Shown: positions 10,269 through 20,774, numbered from the stretch's first letter. The stretch: DNA of 64,000 nucleotides from Lepidostoma basale (GCA_022606425.2 JAHDVF020000507.1:372001-436000); one strand, 5' to 3'. Made by a program: numbers and translations. Notes: generated by a model not told the origin, from the sequence alone.

Positions 10269-10515
10269 AATCAAATGATTTAACTGAAATCTCTTGATGG
10301 AAGTTCATTTTAAATAATACTTAAATAAAACGATGTTTTTTTTAACTACTTCCACTTTTGTCTTTATTTAGACAGCGACCGGTTTCGCCAGGCTCGCTGA
10401 TCGACAACTGTCTGTCGATGCCAGCGAGCCTGGCGAAACCGGTCGCTGTCTAAATAAAGACAAAAGTGGAAGCAGTTTAAAAAAACATCGTTTTATTTAA
10501 ATAATTAATACGAAT
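10269..10515. mobile_element. P2 inverted-repeat element, short dimer
   Basis: Arms: AATAAAACGATGTTTTTTTT and TTTTTATTTAGACAGCGACC-like sequence to about 10404, then the inverse to 10500. The one-sided tail ATTTAACTGAAATCTCTTGA, TGGAAGTTCATTTTAAATAA is on the left only (10275-10325). Same architecture as 45200-46007 but with almost no centre. Confidence 0.65.
10412..10444 (+). ncRNA. Hammerhead-like motif, P2 family
   Basis: CTGTCGA (A6 is T), T, stem GCCAG / CTGGC with loop CGAGC, GAAA, palindrome CCGG, TC. In the P2 copy at 45859 the flanks also pair (CAGT with GCTG). The other arm carries the decayed inverse. Confidence 0.35.
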
Positions 10516-10566
10516 AAAAACGTCTGTTCTTTGGAAGTTTTATTATTTTTAATGACATACATAGAC

Positions 10567-11393
10567 ATTTCGGTACCTTTAGGCAAAAGGTCCCAACTGC
10601 TTTTTTATGAATTTTACAGGAGAGCAAAAATAAGATTTTTACATTATTTTGATTATTTATAAATATGTTATTTGTGTTCCAAATTGTTTATTTCAAATGT
10701 CGATTTACGTAGCATAACGTTATCTACAAGATATATCAGTAACTAAATTTAAAAAAATAGGATAATTTTTTTTGTACCTTTTTTTTGACCCTTATGTATG
10801 GAAGCGAACCATGGGACTAGCAAAAGAAGGATGAATGTAGAATAAATGAAGTAGAAATGAGATCTCTTAGACGAATGTATGGATACTATGTGTATGATAG
10901 AGTGTCGAATGAAAATATAAGAAGTGAATGCGGTGCGAATGATGTTGTTATGAACAAAATAATGAAAGAATCATTAAGACGGTTTGGACACATGGAAACA
11001 ATTATTGAAGAGAGAATGTTAAAAAAAAGTATATGTTAACGATGTAAATGGAACTAGAAATAGAGGAAGACCGAGGAAAACGTGGCACAATCAAATAAAT
11101 CAAATATTGAATGTCTGCCATGAGAAATCGACGCGCGTGCATGACACGATGTATGAATGTTGAGAAATATGTTAGGAAAGAAAAGTGCGGCAGTCAATTC
11201 TTTCTGCCTACCACTTCGGGGAGACGGCGTGATGGTTAGTTAGTTTTAGTTTAAAAAAATAGGGTTTAAATGGAAAAGTACAGCTCTAACATTTTGTCAA
11301 AACATAAAGTGTGCAAAAATAATACTGATGGTACATTTAACTCATTTTCACAAAAAAAACGCATCTGGGACCTTTTCCAAATAAGTACCGATT
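10567..11393. mobile_element. TIR element Q, copy 1, interrupted by LINE-A
   Basis: Termini ATTTCGGTACCTTTAGGCAA, AAGGTCCCA and TGGGACCTTTTCCAAATAAG, TACCGATT are inverted copies. Copy 2 is 47226-48133. No ORF of its own. The LINE-A at 10762-11249 lies inside, flanked by TTTAAAAAAATAGG. Confidence 0.65.
10762..11249 (+). mobile_element. LINE-A insertion with 14-bp target-site duplication
   Basis: TTTAAAAAAATAGG occurs at 10748-10761 and 11250-11263. The insert encodes EMRSLRRMYGYYVYDRVSNE, SECGANDVVMNKIMKESLRR and, after a frameshift, NGTRNRGRPRKTWHNQINQI. It ends GGGGAGACGGCGTGATGG then TTAGTTAGTTTTAG. 5'-truncated. Confidence 0.85.
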
Positions 11394-11414
11394 TGTTAAT
11401 TCTTTACTTCTATT

Positions 11415-11560
11415 TCTACTTCTCGGCGCTATATCCCTGTGTGGGACTTGGCCTCCTCCACAACGGTCCTCCAATGACTTCTGACCCTGGCCGTCTCTCT
11501 CCATTCCTCAGCTCTTTCCATTTTCTTCCAATCTTCTTCAACGCAATCCGCCCATCTTAT
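11415..11560 (-). mobile_element. Unassigned LINE 3' fragment
   Basis: The plus strand reads CTTCTCGGCGCTATATCCCT, TGGGACTTGGCCTCCTCCAC and TCTGACCCTGGCCGTCTCTC. On the minus strand this resembles the closing residues (..EEAKSHTGI*) of arthropod RTE/CR1 LINEs. Too short to assign. Confidence 0.4.
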
Positions 11561-11563
11561 AAT

Positions 11564-11650
11564 CTGATAATGTATTAGACAAGCGAAACACGTCATTTAC
11601 ATTAAATATAATAAATCTTCTATAAAACGGACGTATTAATTTTCTTGTGA
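11564..11650 (+). mobile_element. P5 repeat fragment with hammerhead-like box
   Basis: CTGATAA, T, GTATTAGACAAGC, GAAA, CACG, TC (11564-11594), then ATTTACATTAAATATAATAA, TTCTATAAAACGGACG. ATT after the cleavage position can pair with AAT before the box. P5 relatives at 19480, 21495, 46135, 52075 and 52390. Confidence 0.45.
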
Positions 11651-11799
11651 ATGTATACAAGTATAAGTATACATTCACAAAAATATTTGTAATTATTCTG
11701 GTCAACTATTTGGCAATTAGAATGGAATAATACTCCTGGCGACTTCTAAAACAATGCGTTTATGGGCTACAGCCTTCGCATTGTGTTAATAAGGTACTT

Positions 11800-12145
11800 T
11801 GCTAAATGCTGAAAATCATTCTCCATACATGGCGTTAGTGGGTCGGTTGTATAAGTTAATCTTGAATGTATTCACAAGTGCAACCAAATCTACATAGATG
11901 GATAATTGAAACTGACACGTGAAGATAGGTATGGATTTTGAAGTATATATACATCTTCCAAAAATTTGTCATGCATGATCATAACAAGGGTGGAATGGGG
12001 AATGTTGTAATTACATAAAGCGTGCGCTTAACCCAACCAATGACAGGTCATAAGTCCTGTAAACACCTTAATCATCCATATTCAGTTTGCGTCTTCGTCT
12101 CTATTGAGATACAATTAAATATTAATTTTCATTAAAAAAATGTAT
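11800..12145 (-). repeat. Repeat K copy
   Basis: CATGGCGTTAGTGGGTCG, GCTTAACCCAACCAATGACA, AAGTCCTGTAAACACC and TATTGAGATACAATTAAA in the same order as at 150-400. Confidence 0.6.
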
Positions 12146-12149
12146 ACAG

Positions 12150-12600
12150 TCTCTTCTTCTTCTTTTTGTCCTGTCCCACCTCCGTGGTGCATAGGGCCAC
12201 AAGGAACCTTCTTCAGCCGACTCTATTGCATGCCTGATACCTAATATCATCCCAAGTGAGGCCTGTTGCTTTAACCTCATCTTGCAGGGCTCTTTTCCAG
12301 GTGGCTCTAGGTCTGCCTCGCTTCCTCTTTCTCCCCATAGGGGACCAGTCTAGTGCACCCTGAGCGATGCAGGTTGGGTTCCGTCTCAGAGTGTGACCGA
12401 TCCACTACCATTTGCGTCTAGCGACTTGTTCTCTAATTGGCTTTTCGCCTGCCATGATCCAGAAAACGGCATTTGACACTGTTTGGGGCCAATCTATCAT
12501 GAATATTGAGCAAAGGCAATTATTTATAAACACCGTATAAAAAATGTATACAGAAATTGGGTTCAAATAGCTTGTTGCATACAAACACATGGAAAGCAAG
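12150..12600 (-). mobile_element. Unassigned LINE 3' region
   Basis: Minus translation near 12240-12440 gives SGSVTLRRNPTCIAQGALDW and GRKRKRGRPRAT, which is a WxxR...RGRP LINE C-terminus. TCCTGTCCCACCTCCGTGGT lies at the 3' end. 12520-12600 repeats elsewhere as GGGTTCAAATAGCTTGTTGC (46800, 49915). Confidence 0.5.
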
Positions 12601-12884
12601 GGGTAATTACTTCATTAAAAAGATCGAAATGGCATTCCAAAAACTACCACAAGATGTTAATAGACTTTGCTCCAAACTAATCCCTAGAATTAAAACTAAA
12701 AAAAAGATTGTAATATATATAGATTATAAATGAAGTATCAAACTTACTAACAAACTTACCATTACACCGTCTATAAAGGTTTTGATCAATTGGCGCGCGT
12801 ACGCGTAGCACGGATATATAAAAAGGCTAAAGAAACTTATTAGGGATGAAAAAACTGGCTGATGCAAATTTTCTCAAGGGGTTC

Positions 12885-12985
12885 TGGTAAATCGACATGC
12901 GTGCATTATACGCTGTATGAACGTAGAAAAAGGATATACAAATCTAGCTAACTAACTAACTATCACACCGTCTCCCCGAAGGTTT
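12885..12985. mobile_element. LINE-A fragments, head to head
   Basis: A plus-strand piece (AAATCGACATGCGTGCATTA, GTATGAACGTAG) meets a minus-strand tail (CTAACTAACTAACTATCACA, CCGTCTCCCCGAAGG). Confidence 0.5.
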
Positions 12986-13085
12986 ATTAATCAAAAAACA
13001 TTTGTAACCATTTTTGACATTATTTTTTTCGAGATGTATCGAACAAATCATATCTTCATCTTTCAACAGAACATAATTACTAAAT

Positions 13086-13370
13086 GTTACATGTGAAAAT
13101 TAAGATCAGACAACACATAAGGGACATAATCTGTTTCACCATTTGCAAATTAAAATAAACAGAATACAAGGGACAGAATCTGTTTCAACATGTGTAAATT
13201 AAAATAAACAAAATAGAAGGGACAGAATCTGTTTCAATATTTGCAAATTAAAATAGATAGAATACAAGGGACAGAATCTATTTCAATATTTGCAAATTAA
13301 AATAGACAGAAGTCAAGGGACAAAATCTGTTTCAACATGTGCAAATTAAAATAGACAGAATACAAAGGGA
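13086..13370. repeat. 49-bp tandem repeat
   Basis: CTGTTTCA boxes start at 13131, 13180, 13229, 13278 and 13327, exactly 49 bp apart. Unit includes AAATTAAAATAGACAGAATA and CAAGGGACAGAAT. Five units, high identity, no coding potential. Confidence 0.9.
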
Positions 13371-13534
13371 CAACCCTGCTACATTATTATTTGGTTCTCC
13401 GGTCTCCAGATGACGAAGGTATTATAATTTGAAATATGTAATTAAATTACATACAGGGTTATTGGTTATTAAATACAATCCTTCTAGGAAGTAGTAGGAG
13501 AGGTTATTTCCAATGAATTATGTCTTGTAAGGCA

Positions 13535-14100
13535 TTATAATAATAATAATAATAATTAGGCTAATTTGTATAGCGCCGTTTTCGTAAATAGCTCACCTCA
13601 AGGGCGCTTTGACAATGTTTTAAGTCATGAGAGCTGCATGTGACACCAGCAATCGGATGACGGCGAAATGGCGGGTTTTTAGGTGAGATTTAAAATCTGT
13701 CGGATTGTCAATGCATCTGAGGCGTGCAAGAAGCACATTCCAGGCGGACGGACCTGCCACTGCGAAAGCCCGATTTCCGAAATTTGTCCGGAAGCCGCTT
13801 TTGCTCAACTAATCTGCCTATTGCCAAGGAGTTTGTTGATCGAAGCGTAGATTGCCGCGAATTATGCTATCAGCAATACAAAGTTCAGATATATAGACTA
13901 CTGCCATTCCGTGAAGCGCTTTAAAAACCGTCCAGCATACAGTTAGTATATACTGGATGCTTTCAAGACACTTGAGCCGGTGAAGATCTTTAAAATGTTG
14001 TGAAATATGTGAGTTTTTTGGAACACCTTTTATAAGTCGTGCTACATTGAAAACAGATGCAAAATTGAACCATTTTAGAGATAAAACGTACTAAATGTTT
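13535..14100 (-). mobile_element. LINE-H (CR1-like) C-terminus with (ATT)n tail
   Basis: Minus frame 13808-13620 encodes SGFRTNFGNRAFAVAGPSAW, NVLLARLRCIDN and DFKSHLKTRHF, the standard C-terminal box of CR1/L2-type reverse transcriptases. A short (ATT)n tail lies at 13535-13555. Sequence to 14100 appears to be its 5' remainder. Confidence 0.7.
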
Positions 14101-14412
14101 TTTTTTAATTCATCGAAGTGAGGTGATTTAAAAATATTCAATAACCAATAATCCTGTATAATATAATCGTGTGTCCCAGTTACGAGAGATTTCAGAAATT
14201 AATTATCCGAGGGGCTTGGATAGCTGAAATCAGGTTTATTATCATGAATTTTTAAGATAAACGTCTGTGGTGGGCGCTCACCGGACAGATTTGACGAAAA
14301 GCTTGTAAAATCCGCTCACAAATGCATGGAAATTCATAAAACATCGCCCCTGCGTGGGTTATGTTTTGTTATGTATCCATCCCAATCCCATTGCGATCAA
14401 TGTACCATGGTT

Positions 14413-14888
14413 TTAACCCCTTACAACATGATTTTTTTTTAAATTGTAAAAAATATATATGATGTGTAAATGATGAAAAAAAAGACACGTATTTTTTAAT
14501 TTTTTAAATAAATTATTTTTTCCTATATAAAATACAAAAAAAAACATAATTTTATAAAAAAGTGATCATTTTATTACTTACCTAATGAAAATAATAGTAA
14601 ACCAGTGTAATATAATTATTAATAGCGTTTTACAAACAAAAAAATAACACTTTTGAATATCACGTTTGTACAGAAAATCATAAACCGACATGACAGTTTG
14701 AAACAGTCGACCGCACATCTAGTACAACCAGAGACATCTAGCAAGATGTTTGATAACTAGTAACGAGGATCATAGATAAAACTTTAGTATTATTGCTAGA
14801 AGCAAGACATGTTTTTATTATTTTGTTGTGTTTTATGGCGAAAGATTATTTTGGATCATATATGAGCCAGTATGCGGTAAGGGGTTAA
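14413..14888. mobile_element. piggyBac-like MITE
   Basis: TTAA at 14413-14416 and 14885-14888 flank inverted ends CCCCTTAC and GTAAGGGG. TTAA targets and CCC-type ends are the hallmark of piggyBac. The 468-bp body has no ORF and little internal symmetry beyond the ends. Confidence 0.6.
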
Positions 14889-15169
14889 TATGTTTCCATA
14901 GAGTGCCCATCGGCTCTTCTGGGGGTACGGGTTGGAAATAAGAAGGACATGTTATCTCTGGGATAGTATGAGTACCTTCTTCTTAACCATTCTCACTACA
15001 CTGCTGGATATATGCCTCTTCAAAACTCTTCCATCATTTTCTATCTTTAAGCTTTGTTCTATTTGGAGTGTCGTGCGTTAGATACGATGATTTTGTGACA
15101 AACCTTTAAAATTTTCAAGCAAATAAAGATTTTGACGATTTTTAAGTTCTTTGGATACTTTTTTATCAT

Positions 15170-15415
15170 CATATCTGAGATTTCATATCTGGGTCACGTT
15201 CTGCAAGGAGAGAAGTATCGCCTTCTGCATCTAATATTGAAAGGAAAAATAGAGGGCCGCAGGGAGGCAGGGAGAAGGCCGATCTCTAGGCTGCGCAATG
15301 TGAGGGAATGGATGGGAATCGGAACTGTGAAGGAGCTATTCCGGACAGCGCAGGATAGGGAAGAGTTTACTAGAGTGATCCACAACGTCGGGGGGACCTA
15401 ACAGGGAACTTTAAG
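15170..15415 (+). mobile_element. LINE-C C-terminus
   Basis: Frame to 15401 reads EISYLGHVLQGEKYRLLHLI, LKGKIEGRREAGRRPISRLR, NVREWMGIGTVKELFRTAQD and REEFTRVIHNVGGT before TAA. Then ACTTTAAGAAGAAG. It is a better preserved sibling of 8774-9194. Confidence 0.8.
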
Positions 15416-15419
15416 AAGA

Positions 15420-15940
15420 AGATTCATTCGTTAACATTGTGAAAAATAGATGGATAGCGTTAACACAAGCCTCTGTCTAATGTTAATTCAGTTATGACCT
15501 AAACCATAATCGGTCAGTTTACTATTAAGCGTGCGACATAGGTTTTTCACTTCTGGTTTGAGGAGTTTTATATCTACATATTGTGTGAATCAAACGATAG
15601 TATTCCACGAAGATATGCAGCCGAAAAATAGTCAGAGAGACTGTCAATACGCGGAGAAGGTCTGAAGATATTAATAACTATTTGTCTAAATTAACCAACT
15701 TGGTAATCGGCCACCCTAGTACAAAGCGTTGTACTTTGAAACACAAACATAGAAAATTAGTATCAAACCAATTAGTTGTGTAATTATTGGTCTGTCTCTC
15801 CAAAGGGGATGTAAACAGTCAACCCTTGTGGATCCATAGTATATCCCCTGTATAACTACTTAGTCAGAGGCTTGTGGGGGGGTAGCGCGAAAAGGAGGCT
15901 CGATATTCTCTAATGTTTGAGAATATTATTTTTTTAGGAC
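15420..15940. other. No recognisable feature
   Basis: About 500 bp of moderately AT-rich DNA without ORFs or repeats I could match inside the window. Confidence 0.4.
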
Positions 15941-15944
15941 CGCT

Positions 15945-16100
15945 TAGGTACGCGAGATGAGATCTCTTAGACGTGTATTAAAACGATGTATGATAGAATT
16001 TCAAATGCCCATATTATATCAGGAAGTGAACGAAGTGAATGGAGTACGAAATCGAGGAAGACCGATGATAATATGATATGAACAAATTAATTAAAATGAA
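15945..16100 (+). mobile_element. LINE-A fragment, highly decayed
   Basis: GAGATGAGATCTCTTAGACG, GTATGATAGAATTTCAAATG and AATCGAGGAAGACCGATG follow the family order with many losses. Confidence 0.5.
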
Positions 16101-16211
16101 TTAAAGTTCTTCTATATTTAGAATAACTTTGTGTTGCGGATATTCAATGTTTATTTTTTATATACTTTGTATCAGCACACACTTTATTAAAAAAAGCAAA
16201 AAATATTACAG

Positions 16212-16243
16212 AACATGTTTCGGACACACAAGCCCTTCATCAG
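16212..16243 (-). ncRNA. Hammerhead-like motif, P4 family
   Basis: Minus strand: CTGATGA, A, stem GGGC / GTCC with loop TTGTGT, GAAA, palindrome CATG, TT. The conserved core is perfect. Stem I is not evident. Same family as 6388-6433. Confidence 0.4.
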
Positions 16244-16611
16244 GGTTTATGTGTCTGAAATATCTATATAAATAAATCTGAAAGTGTGTTATTGTGTGTC
16301 CCTTTAACTATGTAAATACGTAACAGATCGAGCTTAAATTTTCAAAATGTATTAATTCTACACTGGCGGTTGTTCTGGTAATACTTTTGTTTCTCTAAAC
16401 ATTGTATTTCTAAGAGCATTATCATGATCTTGAATTATGTAATACATATTAATGTTTTGTGAAAGTGTGATATAATACTATTAATTTGATTTGACAAAAA
16501 AGAGTTCTTCAATTACATTAGTAATATTAAAGTTTAAAATTCATAGTAATATTAATGTTGAAAGATTGTTTTATAGACATGAACTGAATTAGATATTGAA
16601 CTTCAATTGTA

Positions 16612-17265
16612 ACTAACTAACTAACTAACCATCACGCCGTTTCCCCGAAAGGGTAGACAGAAAGAATGGACTGCAACACTTTAATCGATGCTGCACTCTA
16701 TCCTTTTCTTTTCGCCAACGCGAGAGACGCGGTGTGATGGGTTGCGAACCTCATCGCCACCAATAGGCATCTCCAGCGCACACTTCGATCATTCAACGTC
16801 TACATAATAAATCTAAAACAAATTATATAAAATACAATGATATAAAATAAAATAACACATAAAAATAATTTAACACATAATGTTCTTTTAGATGGTGCAC
16901 TTGTCGTCAGCTGAACGATCCGGACATTTGTGTTTATTACATTTTTTATTCCACTGTTTTCATTTTAATTAGGCATTTAAAACAATCCAACACCAGCAAA
17001 AACTTGAAAATTTGATTGAAGAATTTATCCAAATTGACATTGGAACAAATGAAAAAATTTTTTTTACACCTGTCAATTTTTTTTTTGTATAAACGAAAAA
17101 ACTTGTATTATTTTAACATCAGAAGAGTGAAAACGTATTTTGTGTCACAAATAACTATCATAAATTGCGGCAACAACCAAATTGACCAAAACAATTCACT
17201 TATACAAGAAATATTTCCAAATTTACAGGAGCACCACATGAATAAAACCTTTTTTTAATTGTATT
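16612..17265 (-). mobile_element. SINE-S full-length copy with 10-bp target-site duplication
   Basis: Flanked by TTCAATTGTA (16602-16611 and 17266-17275). The 654-bp body has the (TTAG)3 tail, LINE-A-type terminus, the GCGAGAGACGC hairpin arm, TCATCGCCACCAATAGGC, CGATCCGGACATTTGTGT, CCAACACCAGCAAAAACTTG and the 5' end near ACAGGAGCACCACATGAA. This copy defines both element ends. Confidence 0.8.
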
Positions 17266-17504
17266 TTCAATTGTATTTGTAGAATATATATTGGGTTTAT
17301 TTATATACTCGAATTTAGCAATAGCGAAGCTAGGTCAGCTAGTATCTTATATAGCGCAGATATTACATATGTGAATTGTTACCTTTGCAAGATATAATAA
17401 TTAAAAAAATATTATTATTATAATTTTTGGACCCATGCTGGAGGATGGGACTTGGACAAAATCAAACGAAATCTTGAACTTGAAATACTGATTAACCAAA
17501 TATT

Positions 17505-17660
17505 GAATTAAATAAATCAAATATTGAAAGTCGGCCACGTAAAGAGCCAGAGAAATTTACGTGCGTGCATGACACAATGTATGAATGTTGAGGAATCGAG
17601 AGAAGTGTGTCAGGAAAGAAAAGTGTGGCAGTCCATTATTTCTGCCTACCCTTTTACTTT
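17505..17660 (+). mobile_element. LINE-A 3' end
   Basis: GAAAGTCGGCCACGTAAAGA, GTGCGTGCATGACACAATGT, GTGTGGCAGTCCATTATTTC. The tail is lost. Confidence 0.65.
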
Positions 17661-17904
17661 CATTTTTATTTTGCTAGTTATATTATATTCTATGTATATT
17701 GTAGTCCATTGTCTAAAATTTATTTGTTCATGGTTCTTATAACAGTATATTATACAGAATATTATTAGCGAGTTTAATTATAATTAATTTTATTACATAA
17801 TACTAAAACATTTACTTATGCATGCCATATACATAACAAGATATCTCTTTGATCAATTACGTGCTAATTGTGTATAACATAATTATCTTTCCATATCAAT
17901 ACTG

Positions 17905-18200
17905 ACGTAAAGAATTAATTGTATCTCAATAGAGATGAAGATGTAAATTATTTGGAAACAGAATATGGTGATCGAGGCGTTTACAGGACTTATGATCTAT
18001 CATTGGTTGGGTTCAGCGATCGCTTTACGTAATACAACATTTCCCATTCCGCCCTTCTTACGAACACCGCGTCTGACAGTTATTTTTTGAAAGTTGTATA
18101 TATAGTACCATGTTGAGAAATATTTAACATATTTTAGTTCAATCTACACTAGCGCCATCTATTAAGACTAGAGGTAAGCATTAAGCTGAAAATCTTTATT
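17905..18200 (+). repeat. Repeat K copy (opposite orientation)
   Basis: Reverse complement of the 150-400 copy: TTAATTGTATCTCAATAGAG, GGAAACAGAATATGGTGATC, GGACTTATGATCTATCATTG, CTACACTAGCGCCATCTATT. At about 290 bp it is the longest copy and shows the GCGCCATCT end. Confidence 0.65.
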
Positions 18201-18237
18201 AATGTATAAATACATATTAAAGTATAAATACTGACGT

Positions 18238-18330
18238 ACCTACTTCTCTCGCTTCCTCAACATATTACATATCGTCTCATGCACGCACGTCGATTTTTCC
18301 GACTCACTTGACATTTAATATTTTATTGCT
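18238..18330 (-). mobile_element. LINE-A fragment
   Basis: TTCTCTCGCTTCCTCAACAT, TCATGCACGCACGTCGATTT, GACATTTAATATTTTATTG. Confidence 0.5.
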
Positions 18331-18504
18331 GTTATCTTAAAACATTTTTTCTTTCTTCTTCTATTTCTTGTTTACATTTAATTACTTAAATAATCTTTCT
18401 TCAAATAATTAATATTTTTAAATTAAATTTTTTGGTAGAAATTCATTTTAAATAATGAAAAAAAAAAATGATACAATATTTCTTTATTATTATATATTTA
18501 GTGT

Positions 18505-18755
18505 ACATCTTCTGGTGACCAGATAGTCCAGCCGTCCACGGGCTCCAAGTCAGCAATCTTCTTGTCCACTTTTCATCTGAGCTTCTGACTACGTGACCTG
18601 CCCATTGCCATTTTAGAGTCGCCACCCGGTGGATGATGTCAGTGACCTTTGTTTTTCATCTCACCGCATCATTTCTGACTCTGTCTCTTAGGCTCATTCC
18701 TAACGTGGCTTTTTCCATGGGTCACTCGTAGTTTCTCGGCAGATCATGCTGTTGT
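18505..18755 (-). mobile_element. LINE-B C-terminal fragment
   Basis: Minus frame: MATLKWQWAGHVVRSSDEKW, TRRLLTWSPWTAGLSG. Upstream on minus, RDRVRNDAVR and KNKGH. Lacks the WTGIG end. Confidence 0.7.
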
Positions 18756-18759
18756 TTAA

Positions 18760-19200
18760 TTTTTTTGTAATCCCATAGAAACGGGTATATCCCAAATCTT
18801 TTCAGTCGAACGCTTATCTATGCTAATATACCGAAAAAAATCAACGAATTTCGCTTACAAATACACGTTAATTCAACCAAATTTCCCTATTTAGGCCGGA
18901 AAATTTGAGATGAAAGAAAATTTTTGGCTTCTGGAAAATGGCAAAGGATTTCCGATTAAAATGGTTGTATTAGATTCGGATGTTATTTAGAAAAGTTATC
19001 AATTCATTTAATCTTAAGACGTAATTTTTTGTTTTATCTTAAATGCTCAGAATTCGACGACATTTTTAAATATATTTAATTATTTATACCATTTGATTTA
19101 AACTTCTTCATCTTCTTTATTGTTTTTTGAACAATGATATTATAATACGAATTAAAAAGTCTATTATAGAGAAGTTATTAAATTATATTTTACAGAAATG
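18760..19200. other. No recognisable feature
   Basis: AT-rich, with neither ORF nor matched repeat. Confidence 0.4.
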
Positions 19201-19204
19201 ACAT

Positions 19205-19385
19205 GTTTTGCCAATCAAATTTTAAAAGTCGGCCATGTTAGAAGATGGAAAATTCGACGTGCGTGTATGACTCGCCGTATGAAGAAGTTGAAGAAGCTTT
19301 AGAAGTGTGTCAGGATATAGTAGTGTGGCGGTCTATTCTCTCAGCCTACCCCTTCGTGGAAACGGCGTGATGATTAATAATAGCT
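19205..19385 (+). mobile_element. LINE-A2 3' end
   Basis: AAAAGTCGGCCATGTTAGAA, GTGCGTGTATGACTCGCCGT, GTGTGGCGGTCTATTCTCTC and ACGGCGTGATGATTAATAAT. Confidence 0.65.
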
Positions 19386-19389
19386 AGTA

Positions 19390-19525
19390 ATATCATGGTG
19401 TTAAATATCAGTTCTAATTAATACGAATGATAACGTCTGTTTTCTATAAGTTTTATTTTATAATACGTGAATGACATGTTTTTGCCTGCCTATGACATTA
19501 TCAAATTTTCTCATTTGATAATGCC
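19390..19525 (-). mobile_element. P5 repeat
   Basis: AATACGAATGATAACGTCTG, GACATGTTTTTGCCTGCCTA, GACATTATCAAATTTTCTC. On minus: TTGATAATGTCATAGGCAGG, CAAAAACATGTCATT. The ATT/AAT flanks can pair as a short stem I. Confidence 0.5.
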
Positions 19526-19960
19526 TTAGAAATGAGATCTCTTAGACGAATGTGTGGATACTCTGTGTATGATAGAGTGTCGAATGAAAATAAAATAAGC
19601 GAATGCGGTGCGAATGTTGATGTTACGAACAAAATAATGAAATGATCTGTTTGATCAAAATAATGTTTGGGCATATGGAAAGAATGAATGAAGAAAGAAT
19701 GGTAAAAAAATGTATATGTTAACGATGTTAATGGACCCAGAAATAGAGGAAGACCGAGGAAAACGTGGCACGATCAAATAAATCAAAAATTGAATGTCGG
19801 CCATGTGAGGAGTCAGAGAAATCGACGCGCGTGCATGACACGATATATGAATGTTGAGAAGCGAGAGTTATATGTCAGGAAAGAAAAGTGTGGCAGTCCA
19901 TTCTTTCTGCCTACACCTTCGGATTGACTTTGTGATGGTTAGTTAGTTAGTTAGTTATAA
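19525..19960 (+). mobile_element. LINE-A C-terminus with tail
   Basis: GAAATGAGATCTCTTAGACG, GGTAAAAAAATGTATATGTT, GAGGAAGACCGAGGAAAACG, GACACGATATATGAATGTTG and GATTGACTTTGTGATGG then (TTAG)4. Frameshifts throughout. Confidence 0.7.
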
Positions 19961-20039
19961 TGCCGTAGACAGACGAAACAAATCATTCACATTCTTCTTC
20001 TTCTTTTTCTTCTTGTTCTTTTCTTGTAGAAGGTTGGAC

Positions 20040-20270
20040 AACATCTTGGTATCAAGGTAGAATGTTAAAAAAATATATTTTAACGATGTAAACGGATATA
20101 GAAATGGAGGAGAACTGAAGAAAACGTGGTACGATCAAATAAATCATATGTTAACATAAATGTCGGCCACATGCGGAGTCGGGGAAATCGACGTGCGTAC
20201 ATGACACGATGTGTAAATGTAAATGTTGAGGAAGTGGGAGAAGTAGGTCAAGAAATAACGTCTGTCGGGT
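20040..20270 (+). mobile_element. LINE-A fragment
   Basis: Encodes SNKSYVNINVGHMRSRGNRR, AYMTRCVNVNVEEVGEVGQE after TATATTTTAACGATGTAAAC. It lacks the 3' tail. Confidence 0.6.
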
Positions 20271-20369
20271 CCGCTAGGATTATAATACAACTTATAGAAA
20301 ACGTTTTCATTCTTTCAAAACTTTTTTTCTGTACCTTCTCAACAACAGACATTATCTAGTTCCATGCGG

Positions 20370-20745
20370 TGCCCTTCTTCTTCTTCTTCGTCAGCCTTTA
20401 TCGGTCCACTGCTGGAAATAGGCCTCTTCCCTTCCCTTCCACTCGTCTCTATCTCCTGCCAGCCGTAGCCACATTACCCCCCCACGGCAGCAATGTCGTC
20501 GGTCCACCTTTTTTGCGGCCTGCCGACGTTTCTCCTATTCTCCCATGGTCTCCACCTTATTATTTTCTGGGTCCATCTATCCTCACTCTGTCTCGCCACA
20601 TGACCCGCCCATTGCCACTTCAGTCTCGCTAGTCGTTCCATGATGTCCGTTAATTTTATTCGGCGTCTAATCGAGTCTCCTCATTTCTGATTTTATGACG
20701 CCGAGCATATGTCTTTCCATGGAACGCTGTGGTGCCCACACCATC
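20370..20745 (-). mobile_element. LINE-B relative (RTE-like) C-terminus
   Basis: Minus strand: MERHMLGVIKSEMRRL, WAMGGSCGETE-like and GREEAYFQQWTDKG before the stop, then (GAA)n. The YxQQWT end is typical of RTE/BovB-like LINEs. Diverged from LINE-B elsewhere. Confidence 0.65.
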
Positions 20746-20774
20746 TAATTTCTACTGCATGTATCATATTTTTA

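Noticed and set aside
16612..16627. (TTAG)n runs as telomeric repeats
   Set aside because: Insect telomeres are TTAGG. These are TTAG/GTTA and always sit at the 3' end of LINE-A or SINE-S.
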